Assembly (NCBI GenBank): GCA_965223485.1
Contig: OZ244993.1
Location: 2,108,001 to 2,172,000 of the forward strand
From: VXPQ01 sp965223485
GTDB lineage: Bacteria > Bacteroidota > Rhodothermia > Rhodothermales > VXPQ01
DNA length: 64,000 nucleotides
Reading direction: 5' to 3'
The position numbers and the translations under genes are program-made. The notes under the pieces were generated by a model. The model was not told where the DNA came from and did not search any database. It saw only the letters and a list, made by a program, of their open reading frames with translations. This document shows positions 33,122-41,354 of this stretch, in pieces; position 1 is the stretch's first letter; each line of letters begins with the position of its first letter.

Positions 33122-34444
33122 ATGATCCAACCATTTTACGTACCCATGCGCTTTGCTGCGATGGCGACTTGTGTCGCTGTACTCATTCTTTCGTGTGGCT
33201 TTCAACACGCTCAAGGCCAAACCACCATTCCGGCTGGTGATGCGCCCGAAGCGGGCAGATGGACCGGGTTCATGCAAAACCCCGGCGGTACGCCCTTCGG
33301 CGTGACGATCGTCCTGCCTGGCGACGGGGCATCGACACCGGCGCGCTTGTATGTCGAGCACCTTACCCGGGAGGAATTCCTTGTGGAAGAGGTGCGCTTG
33401 CTGGAAGGTTTTCTGTCGTTTGCCTGGTGGCCTTCTTTTCGGCTGGACTGCTGGCTTGAGCGCGAACCCGATGGGGTGTTCGTGGGAGTTTGCTCCGACG
33501 AGGAGGCGAGTATGGGCCCCGTGACGATCGCGCCGCCCGGCAGTGTCACGTCTGCGGAGCGCCTTTCCCGGGAGCGGGTGCAGCAGCGCCTGGATCGGGT
33601 TGACCGGTTGGTCAAGTACCGCGAGTTGGACATGCTCGACGGTCCTCGCGGACGGAAAGTGGATGCCGGGGGCTACAACCTGTATACGCTGGACGAAGGC
33701 GAAGGTATGCCTGTCGTCTTCGTGTCCGATCTGGGCGAGGACCTGCGCGTATGGGATTATGTGCACCACGATGTACAGGCGTTCGCCCGGGCTATATCGT
33801 ATTCGCGTTCGGGGCTGGGATATTCGGATGCGGCGTCGCCGTCCCGCCAGCCCGAAAGGAGGCCCTCCTACATTGCGGAAGAACTCCGTACCCTCCTGCA
33901 GAATCTGGAGGCTGAGCCGCCGTACATACTGGTGGCGCACGGGCTCGGAACCGTGTTTGCCCGGGCGTTTACCGGGCAATATCCCGGTGCGGTGGCGGGG
34001 TTGGTGCTGGTAGAGCCGGTGCATGAAGGGGAGGGACAGCGGCTTGGCGCCATGGATGAGGATTCCATGGATCGATATATTGCCGGAAAGAGCATGTTGT
34101 ACGGTCTCGCTTCGGATGCTGAACGCGGCGAATTCGAGATATACAGGGACATGATGGAAACAGGCGCTTTTTCAGGCGCCGGGGCGCTGCCGGATATACC
34201 CGTGGTTGTGCTTACGTCCCTGCAAGCCCCGGAAACGCCGCGCTGGGTGGGCGAAACAGATGCCGGGATTCGGGCGAAGGCCGAATTGCGGGAAGAATTG
34301 CTGGATGGGCTCACGTGGAGCCGGCATGTGCAGACCCGGCGCAGCGGAACGTGGTTTCACCGGGAAGCGCCGGATTTCGTGGTCGAGGCTATTCGGGATG
34401 TCATGGATGCTGCTTCGACGGGCGCATCGAACGGGACACGCTGA
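33122..34444 (+). CDS. Array A alpha/beta-hydrolase-fold protein lacking catalytic Ser and His
   Basis: 440 residues with an exported N-terminus (MRFAAMATCVAVLILSCGFQHAQGQ from the alternative ATG at 33146). After an N-terminal beta-rich domain of about 150 residues comes an alpha/beta-hydrolase domain: MPVVFVSDLGEDLRVWDYV, ISYSRSGLGYSD, and LVAHGLGTVFARAFTGQYPGAVAGLVLVEPVHE. The nucleophile elbow, normally GHSxG, reads AHGLG: residue 274 is Gly (codon GGG, 33941-33943). In the C-terminal SGxxxxxxxPxxVxxAI block, the catalytic His position is Thr410 (SGTWFHREAPDFVVEAI). The fold is kept but hydrolysis by the usual triad is not possible, so a binding role is likely. There is no counterpart in array B. 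Confidence 0.75.
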   Translation: MIQPFYVPMRFAAMATCVAVLILSCGFQHAQGQTTIPAGDAPEAGRWTGFMQNPGGTPFGVTIVLPGDGASTPARLYVEHLTREEFLVEEVRLLEGFLSFAWWPSFRLDCWLEREPDGVFVGVCSDEEASMGPVTIAPPGSVTSAERLSRERVQQRLDRVDRLVKYRELDMLDGPRGRKVDAGGYNLYTLDEGEGMPVVFVSDLGEDLRVWDYVHHDVQAFARAISYSRSGLGYSDAASPSRQPERRPSYIAEELRTLLQNLEAEPPYILVAHGLGTVFARAFTGQYPGAVAGLVLVEPVHEGEGQRLGAMDEDSMDRYIAGKSMLYGLASDAERGEFEIYRDMMETGAFSGAGALPDIPVVVLTSLQAPETPRWVGETDAGIRAKAELREELLDGLTWSRHVQTRRSGTWFHREAPDFVVEAIRDVMDAASTGASNGTR

Positions 34445-34489
34445 AAATGGAATGGACGGCTTTCCGGCCGTGCAAAAAACAGGGGGGCC

Positions 34490-36868
34490 GTGAAGTTTGG
34501 AGTTGACATGGGGAACGAACGGTTGCGCAACGCTCCCGAAGATTTTCTGCATATGGATGTACCCCCCCGGCCTTTTGTACGGCGTGCGGTCATGCTGTGG
34601 GCGGGCGTATTGTGTGGGCTGGGTTCTTTACTTGCACTGGGCAATGTGCAGGCGCAGCAGGCTTCTGTCAGCGGGTTCGTCACCGACGTTACGGATGGAC
34701 AACCACTGGAACTGGTCAATGTGGCGCTGGAACAGGACGGGCTGCTCGTCCGTGGCGCGGCGACGAACGAGGACGGGTTGTATGTGATTTCCCAACTGAC
34801 GCCCGGTGCGTACCGGATCGAGGCGCGCTTTGTCGGATATCGCACGCACACCGATTCGTTACGGCTCCAGGCGGGAGTGGTCCGCACGTACAATATTACG
34901 CTCGAACCGGATGACGAGGAGATGGACGAGGTGCTTGTGGAGTCGGAGCGCGAGGGCGGCGGCGCCCGTGTGACAGCCGGTCAGCAGACGATCCGGGCCG
35001 CCGATATCGAATACGTGCCGGGACCGGACGTGACCGGCGATCTTGCCACCTATCTGTCTACGCAACCCGGCATTGTCACGACGGGTGATCGGGGAGGGCA
35101 GCTTTTCATCCGGGGCGGGGAGCCTTCCCAGAATCTCATCCAGTTGGACGGTATCCTGCTATACCAGCCGTTTCACATCATGGGGTTCTATTCCGCCTTT
35201 CCATCCGACAATATCAATCGGGTCGATATTTACGCCGGCGGGTACGGAAGCGAGTTCGGGGGATGGATTTCTTCGGTGATCGACATCTCGTCGCGTACCG
35301 GCAACATGCGTCGCTACGCCGCTTCTGCCGCTGCATCGCCGTTTCTCAGTTCGGCGCGCATCGAAGGCCCCCTGTGGCCGAACCGCATTTCCATTGCCGC
35401 TTCGCTTCGTCGATCAAACATAGAACAGGGTGTGGCGCGCTACCTCGACGACGAACTGCCGTTCAATTTCGGCGATGCCTTCGTCAAACTGCATGGCGTG
35501 GTGAAGAGTAATATGCGGGCTTCGGTGACGGGCCTCAAGACGTGGGATCGCGGGTTTTTGACCGGGGACACGGGCGGGGTACAGGAAGAAATAGGCTGGC
35601 GCAACGATGCGATCGGCATGCGCCTGTTGATGCTCCCTCGCGTTTTTTCGATCATGGCCGATTTCCATGTCTCGTATTCGCGGCTCGAAACGGAACTCGG
35701 GTCCCGCGACGACCCCCTGCGCTGGTCAAGAATCGAAAATACCCATGTGTCGGCCGACATGACGTATTTCGGCGACGGCATCGATGCCCGGGGGGGCAGC
35801 GAACTGCGCGCCACGAGGCTGAACAGCGCCATCGGAGGATTGTATCAGAATGTCGAACTCCGGTATTCGAGTGTACCCCAGTGGGGGAGTTACTTCGAGC
35901 TCGATGTGGCGCCGGGAGGCGGGTTCAGCATTCGCCCGGGGATTCGTCTCCAGTTCTACAAGGTTCGTTTCGAGCCGCTCATCGAACCCCGGTTGCGTGC
36001 GGTATGGCAGCAGGGGATTCATGAGATCAGCGCTGCCTGGGGCGTCTATCATCAGGAGATTCTGGGCATCAACGATCGTCGGGACGCCGCCAGCGTGTTT
36101 ACGGTCTGGGCTAATGTCCCCAAGGACAACCCCAAATTGCTGAATGTCCTGCAGGGACGGCCACAGCGGGCTTCGCACGCCTTGTTGGGATACCGTGCCC
36201 AGCCCTTGCGCCGGCTGGAGTTGTCCGTGGAGGGGTATTACCGAAACCTGTCGAATCTTTTCATTCCCGAATGGACAAGTTATCCCCGGCTCATTTCGAA
36301 ATTGCAACCGGCTACGGGCCGTTCCGTGGGTGTCGATGTCCGCCTCGAAGTACGCGGGCGCCGGTTCTACGGCTATGCCAACTACGGTCTTTCCTCGACC
36401 CGGTACGAGGCGGAAGATGCTTCCATTCCGCTCTGGTACGGCGAGGAGACGCTGAAATTCCGCCCGGCCCATGATCGTCGCCATCAACTTAACCTTGTGG
36501 CAGTCGCTGAAGTGCTGGGATTCGATGTGAGTGCGCGATGGGATTTCGGGTCGGGTCTTCCGTTCAGCCGCGCCATCGGGTTCGATGGATTCCTTCTGGT
36601 GGACGATATAGAAAAGGCTGTGGATGCTCCGGCCACGCGCCGGGTCATTTACGAACGGCCGTTCAACGCGTTACTGCCGAAGTATCACCGGTTGGACCTA
36701 TCGGTGGAAAGATCGTTCTCTGTCGGAGCGGTGGATGTTGCGCTGCTTGCAAGCGCCATCAACACCTACGGCCGCCGCAATATTTTCTATCTCGACATTT
36801 TCACCCTCAACCGCGTCGACCAGCTTCCTTTCGTGCCTTCCCTGGGGATCAAGGTGTCTTTTGAATGA
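34490..36868 (+). CDS. Array A short TonB-receptor-like outer-membrane protein
   Basis: 792 residues starting at GTG 34490 behind AGGGGGG. After an exported N-terminus (signal ending NVQAQ) come a CarboxypepD_reg-like domain (ASVSGFVTDVTDGQPLELVNVAL), then a plug with GARVTAGQQTIRAADIEYVPGPDVTGDLATYLSTQPGIV, LFIRGGEPSQNLIQLDGILLYQPFHIMGFYSAF and VDIYAGGYGSEFGGWISSVIDI. The short barrel ends LPFVPSLGIKVSFE. The plug is strongly conserved with the array B homologue. It overlaps the following DUF4249 gene in ATGA. It is likely a TonB-dependent uptake channel distinct from the long receptor. Confidence 0.85.
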   Translation: MKFGVDMGNERLRNAPEDFLHMDVPPRPFVRRAVMLWAGVLCGLGSLLALGNVQAQQASVSGFVTDVTDGQPLELVNVALEQDGLLVRGAATNEDGLYVISQLTPGAYRIEARFVGYRTHTDSLRLQAGVVRTYNITLEPDDEEMDEVLVESEREGGGARVTAGQQTIRAADIEYVPGPDVTGDLATYLSTQPGIVTTGDRGGQLFIRGGEPSQNLIQLDGILLYQPFHIMGFYSAFPSDNINRVDIYAGGYGSEFGGWISSVIDISSRTGNMRRYAASAAASPFLSSARIEGPLWPNRISIAASLRRSNIEQGVARYLDDELPFNFGDAFVKLHGVVKSNMRASVTGLKTWDRGFLTGDTGGVQEEIGWRNDAIGMRLLMLPRVFSIMADFHVSYSRLETELGSRDDPLRWSRIENTHVSADMTYFGDGIDARGGSELRATRLNSAIGGLYQNVELRYSSVPQWGSYFELDVAPGGGFSIRPGIRLQFYKVRFEPLIEPRLRAVWQQGIHEISAAWGVYHQEILGINDRRDAASVFTVWANVPKDNPKLLNVLQGRPQRASHALLGYRAQPLRRLELSVEGYYRNLSNLFIPEWTSYPRLISKLQPATGRSVGVDVRLEVRGRRFYGYANYGLSSTRYEAEDASIPLWYGEETLKFRPAHDRRHQLNLVAVAEVLGFDVSARWDFGSGLPFSRAIGFDGFLLVDDIEKAVDAPATRRVIYERPFNALLPKYHRLDLSVERSFSVGAVDVALLASAINTYGRRNIFYLDIFTLNRVDQLPFVPSLGIKVSFE

Positions 36869-37824
36869 ACACTCTGCGTAGCATACCTCCCCGGTTGCGG
36901 ATGGGCCGGCGTTTCGCACGATACGCCGTGCCTGTTACCCTTGCTATGTCGTCGCTCCTTGGCCTGAGCGCCTGCGAGGAAGATGTTGTGGCTGTTGTGG
37001 GGACGGATTTGCCGTATTCCATGTATGGCGTGTTGTCGCCGCAGCTCGATTCGCAATGGGTGCGGGTTTTTCCGATAGAAGATCGTCTTGTGCCCGCCAC
37101 GCCGGAGCCATTGGATGCGCAGGTTGTTTCTGTGGATCGTACGACCGGCGAGCAGTACGTCTGGCGCGATTCCGTCATCGTCGATTTTGCGGACCAGTAC
37201 GCGCATGTGTACTATGCCCCGTTCCAGGCCCGTTTCGGGCATACCTACCGGATTGCGGCGACCCGTTCGGACGGTGCGGAATCCACGGTCGAGGTGACGG
37301 TGCCGCCCGAGGCGGAAATCATTCCCCAGGAGCCGGTTATTCGTGTTGCTTCCGTGGTGCAGCCGGTATTCGTTCGAGGGGATGTGGCCGGTCTCGTGCA
37401 AGTGGAGGTCGATTATGCCGTGGCGTACAAGCGCAGCAACGAGGCGGAAATCGAATCCAACAACATCGTCATTCCTTATCTCCTCAAGCACGAGAAGACG
37501 GATGGAGGCTGGATTGTACCGGTTGACTTGCGGCAGGATTTTCTGGAAATCACTGCCAGCATTGCGCAGCAGGTCGATGTAGGCATCGATTTGCGCGTGG
37601 GCGTCATTCTGTTGAGCGTGACGTTGCGACTGATTGTGGCCAACGAGGCCTGGGATCCGCCTGGAGGAATATTCGATGAGGAAATTCTGGTGCAGCCGAA
37701 CGTGATGCGCAATGTCCAAAACGGGTTCGGATTCGTCGGGGCGGGATACCGTCTTTACAGACAGTGGCTTCCGCCGGTCGAGGCGATTGAGGAAGCAGGC
37801 TTCCGTTCGCCGGAAGAAAATTGA
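36865..37824 (+). CDS. Array A DUF4249-family lipoprotein
   Basis: 319 residues. The N-terminal signal ends in the lipobox LSAC followed by EEDVVAVVGTDLPYSMYGVLSPQLDSQWVRVFPIED. DUF4249 proteins are predicted outer-membrane lipoproteins commonly encoded beside TonB-dependent receptors in Bacteroidota. The beta-sandwich pattern (FGHTYRIAATRSDGAESTVEVTVPPEAEI) and the WDPPGGIFDEEILVQPNVMRNVQNGFGFVGAG end are family-like. It overlaps the receptor gene by 4 nt, which points to a stable receptor-lipoprotein pair. It is the last gene of array A. Confidence 0.8.
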   Translation: MNTLRSIPPRLRMGRRFARYAVPVTLAMSSLLGLSACEEDVVAVVGTDLPYSMYGVLSPQLDSQWVRVFPIEDRLVPATPEPLDAQVVSVDRTTGEQYVWRDSVIVDFADQYAHVYYAPFQARFGHTYRIAATRSDGAESTVEVTVPPEAEIIPQEPVIRVASVVQPVFVRGDVAGLVQVEVDYAVAYKRSNEAEIESNNIVIPYLLKHEKTDGGWIVPVDLRQDFLEITASIAQQVDVGIDLRVGVILLSVTLRLIVANEAWDPPGGIFDEEILVQPNVMRNVQNGFGFVGAGYRLYRQWLPPVEAIEEAGFRSPEEN

Positions 37825-37921
37825 AGTCGGGCCTCCTTGAGACGGGCCAATCAAAACATGTTTCGGTAGTATGGATCGTTCCGGCTGACCCAAAAGATCA
37901 AAGCAAAAAAAAAACTTCTTC

Positions 37922-37950
37922 TTGTTTTTTGTTTCACAAAGGCGTAAGAT
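37922..37950 (+). promoter_or_regulatory. Promoter-like element before array B
   Basis: TTG at 37922-37924 and TAAGAT at 37945-37950, with the same 23-nt start-to-start spacing as the array A element, and an A10 tract just upstream (37905-37914). TTCTTG-TTT-TTGTTT and GGCGTAA are shared with array A. The receptor start follows 118 nt downstream. Confidence 0.5.
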
Positions 37951-38068
37951 GCACTTGCTCGGGTTATGCGATGTATGCCGAGCAGGAATGTTAGTGTCCG
38001 CATTGCGCACTGAACTCCTTAAATTAATAACGGATTTCCACCTAAACCATATCTGGAGGATCCCGCAC

Positions 38069-41000
38069 ATGAGATTCGCAAAGCTACTGTTTGCGCTTGC
38101 TCTCTTTCTTCCGGCTTCTGCCTGGGCTCAAACGGGTAAAATCGCCGGTCAGATCACGGAAGCTTCAACCGGTGAGTCGTTGCCCGGCGTAAACGTGTCC
38201 ATTACGGGCACGACGCAGGGCGCCATTACCGATGCGGACGGCTATTACTTCGTCGTGAACGTGCGTCCCGGATCGTACGATCTCAGGGCTTCGTTCATCG
38301 GATTCGCCCCCGAGGTGCACGAGGGCGTCCGAGTCAATATCGGTCTGACGACCGATATTGACTTTGTCCTGCAGGAAGAAGCGGTCGGCCTCGAGGAGGT
38401 GGTCGTTACGGATGTGCGGCCTGTCGTGCAACGCGACGTTTCGGCCAGCGTGGCGAACATTACGGCGGAAGAAATCGAGAACCTTCCGGTGACCGACATT
38501 GAAAGGGTTATCGGGTTGCAGGCTGGTTTCGAGCGGGGTCTTACCGTGCGCGGCTTCGGCGGCGACCAGATCCAGTTCATGGTGGACGGCCTGTCGATGG
38601 CCAGCGGGCGCGACAACACGCCGTATACGGGCGTGAGTTATACCTCTGTACAGGAAGTTCAGGTGCAGACGGGCGGTTTCAATGCGGAATACGGCAATGT
38701 GCGTTCGGGGCTTGTTAATGTCGTTACGAAAGAGCCGGAGCGGAACCAGTACTTCGTAGACGCCATTGCGCGCTACAGCCCAACGTCGCAGAAAAACTTC
38801 CCGGGCGTCGATGTCGAAGGCAATGACGTTGACATGTTGAGCTCCGACAGGAGTTTCTACATCCGCCCGCTCGTGGATCCGGCTGTGGCGTTTGCGGGAA
38901 CAGGAGCGTGGCCGTCCTGGATGCAGTCGGAATACTACACGTTTGCGGGATGGGACGCGATAGCGGAGGGCTATAATGGTCGAGAGGGAACCAGTTTTAC
39001 GGGTCAGCAGATGCAGTCGGTTTTTTTCGATCACTACCTGCGGAACGACATATCGGTATCAGCGCCCGACTACGAAATCGACGCCACCATCGGGGGGCCG
39101 GTGCCGGGGCTGAGTAACCTGCTCGGAGATCTGCGGTTCACGGCCTCGTTCCGGCAGACACAGACGGCCTATTCGTTCGGTGGGCATGCGCGGGACGCGT
39201 TCCAGGAACGCACCGGCCAGGCCAAACTGATCTCGAACTTCTCCCCCGGCATGAAACTCACGCTCTCCGGGCTCTACGGACAGCAAATGGGGCTCAACCG
39301 TAATGAATCAGGGTGGCCCGACCTCACGACGGGCGACAGGCTGTACTACCCCTGGCAAAGCGGGGGTCTCCACCAATCGATGTACGGTTGGCAGGACAAC
39401 GAAGAAATCGATCAATTCGGGGGGTACTTCTCCCCCATGCTGTACAACCTGATGGATGTCGACCGCCTGATGCTCGGCGCACAGTTCACGCACGCGCTGA
39501 ACGCGAACACCTTCTACGACGTACAGCTCCAGAACATCACCACCGACTATTTTACGCGCACGATCGAACCTCGGAACCTTGAAGCGACCTACTCCTATTT
39601 GAACGGGGGGATCATGCTCAACGAAGAGCCTTACGGCTTCAGCATCAAGGACCAGTTCGATAAAGTGCTGGGCATCCGCACGTCGGGCCACTGGGGCAGC
39701 GGGTACGATAGTTCGAGCGTAAACCGCTTCACGGGCCGGTTCGACGTCACCAGCCAGCGCAACCGTTTCCTGTTGGCCAAGGCGGGCGTCGAGTACATCT
39801 ATTCGAACTACGATACCGATTTCGGTGAGAACGATCCGGAGCACCCGCACCATACGAATCCCAAGCGGCTCTGGAACCGCAAGCCGCAGCAAGCCGCGGC
39901 GTATGCCCAGTCGAAACTCGAATTCCGGGGCATGGTCGCCAATGTGGGCGTGCGGCTGGATTATTTCCATGCGGGCGGGGACTGGTACACGTACGACACG
40001 TACGAGCGCACGTTTTCAGCGGCCATCGGGCGGGCCCGGATCGACGAACTGCTTGAGCAGGAACCCACGCAGCGTCAGCTTGCCCTGAGTCCCCGCATCG
40101 GCGTCTCCTTCCCGGTCACGGACGACAGCAAGTTGTATTTCAACTACGGCCATTTCCGGAACGCACTCAACCCCATGAGGCTCTTCAACATCGAGGAAGG
40201 ATCCGCCGGCGCGCTCGTGAACATCGGCAACCCCGACCACCCGATGCCGAGAACGGTGGCCTACGAACTGGGTTTCGACCAGAGCCTGTTCAACCAGTAC
40301 CTGCTGCGCTTGGCCGGGTACTACCGGGATCTGGGTAACCAGCCGCGCAGTGTCCGGTACATCAGCCTCGACGACCTGGTCAGCTATCGCACCGCCCTGC
40401 CCTGGAACTACGGCGATGTGCGCGGCTTCGAGGTTACGCTCTCGAGGAACCGGGGCCAGTGGATCCGCGGGTTCCTCAATTACACGTACATGGTGCGAAA
40501 GACGGGCAATTTCGGGTTCAGCCAGTTTGACGAGAACCGCACGGCGCAACAGAACTTCGTCACGACCACGCAGGAGCACTACACGAGCAAGCCGATCCCC
40601 GAGCCCTTTGCGCGGTTCAACCTTGAGTTTCTCTTTCCGCAAGAGATCGGCCCTCAAGTCGGAGGCAGTTATCCGCTCGGCGACTGGCGTATCAACTTCC
40701 TCGGCGAATGGCGCCAGGGAGTGTCCATGACCTGGGACGGTCTGAATCTGAGCGGTGCTACGGGCAGCGGCCCCCGCGAACTGCAAGGGAATGTTCGCTG
40801 GAAAGACTACTACACGCTCGACATGCGTTTCAGCAAGAGCTTCAACACCAGCCTCGGCTCCGCCCAGTTCTTTGTGGACATGACGAACGTGCTCAACATC
40901 CGCCACCTGTACTTTGCGGGCGGCGCACTCTTCGGCGCCGGCGACCAGGACCTGTCGCGGTATATGGGGTCGCTGCACCTTCCGGAAGATACTCTTCCAC

Positions 41001-41308
41001 GTCCCGATGATACCCCTGCCACCGGGCTCTACGGAGACGACCGGCCGGGTGATTTCCGGAAGCCGGGCGTGGCCTATGTGCCCATCGTTGAAGGGCAGTT
41101 GCCGGAGGCCGGCGAAGGTGGGCCGCTCTATTATGTGGCGGAAGAGAACAAGTATTACGAGTGGAGCGGCGGTTCCTTTGCGGCGGCGGACCAGGGCAAA
41201 GTGGACCAGGTGTTGGAGGACAAGGCATACATCAACATGCCGAACCGGATGTCCAGCCAGTTCCTGAACCCGCGCAACGTGTTCTTCGGCTTGCGGATAT
41301 CCTTCTGA
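38069..41308 (+). CDS. Array B long TonB-dependent receptor with carboxypeptidase-regulatory-like domain
   Basis: 1079 residues, homologue of the array A long receptor. The signal peptide (MRFAKLLFALALFLPASAWAQ) is nearly the same as in A. It is followed by the regulatory domain (KIAGQITEASTGESLPGVNV), the plug (LEEVVVTDVRPVVQ, LTVRGFGGDQIQFMVDG, VQVQTGGFNAEYGNVRSGLVN), and a large barrel ending FGLRISF. CTGGAGGA is a clear ribosome-binding site; the frame extends upstream but the ATG at 38069 aligns with array A. It lacks the paired cysteines of its relative. No SusD gene is nearby. The conserved WSGG...DQVLEDKAYINMPN motif before the last strands is shared with A. Confidence 0.88.
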   Translation: MRFAKLLFALALFLPASAWAQTGKIAGQITEASTGESLPGVNVSITGTTQGAITDADGYYFVVNVRPGSYDLRASFIGFAPEVHEGVRVNIGLTTDIDFVLQEEAVGLEEVVVTDVRPVVQRDVSASVANITAEEIENLPVTDIERVIGLQAGFERGLTVRGFGGDQIQFMVDGLSMASGRDNTPYTGVSYTSVQEVQVQTGGFNAEYGNVRSGLVNVVTKEPERNQYFVDAIARYSPTSQKNFPGVDVEGNDVDMLSSDRSFYIRPLVDPAVAFAGTGAWPSWMQSEYYTFAGWDAIAEGYNGREGTSFTGQQMQSVFFDHYLRNDISVSAPDYEIDATIGGPVPGLSNLLGDLRFTASFRQTQTAYSFGGHARDAFQERTGQAKLISNFSPGMKLTLSGLYGQQMGLNRNESGWPDLTTGDRLYYPWQSGGLHQSMYGWQDNEEIDQFGGYFSPMLYNLMDVDRLMLGAQFTHALNANTFYDVQLQNITTDYFTRTIEPRNLEATYSYLNGGIMLNEEPYGFSIKDQFDKVLGIRTSGHWGSGYDSSSVNRFTGRFDVTSQRNRFLLAKAGVEYIYSNYDTDFGENDPEHPHHTNPKRLWNRKPQQAAAYAQSKLEFRGMVANVGVRLDYFHAGGDWYTYDTYERTFSAAIGRARIDELLEQEPTQRQLALSPRIGVSFPVTDDSKLYFNYGHFRNALNPMRLFNIEEGSAGALVNIGNPDHPMPRTVAYELGFDQSLFNQYLLRLAGYYRDLGNQPRSVRYISLDDLVSYRTALPWNYGDVRGFEVTLSRNRGQWIRGFLNYTYMVRKTGNFGFSQFDENRTAQQNFVTTTQEHYTSKPIPEPFARFNLEFLFPQEIGPQVGGSYPLGDWRINFLGEWRQGVSMTWDGLNLSGATGSGPRELQGNVRWKDYYTLDMRFSKSFNTSLGSAQFFVDMTNVLNIRHLYFAGGALFGAGDQDLSRYMGSLHLPEDTLPRPDDTPATGLYGDDRPGDFRKPGVAYVPIVEGQLPEAGEGGPLYYVAEENKYYEWSGGSFAAADQGKVDQVLEDKAYINMPNRMSSQFLNPRNVFFGLRISF

Positions 41309-41354
41309 GCATAGCCGGCAACCATTCCTGACATCCTGAAGACCGAGAGACATT

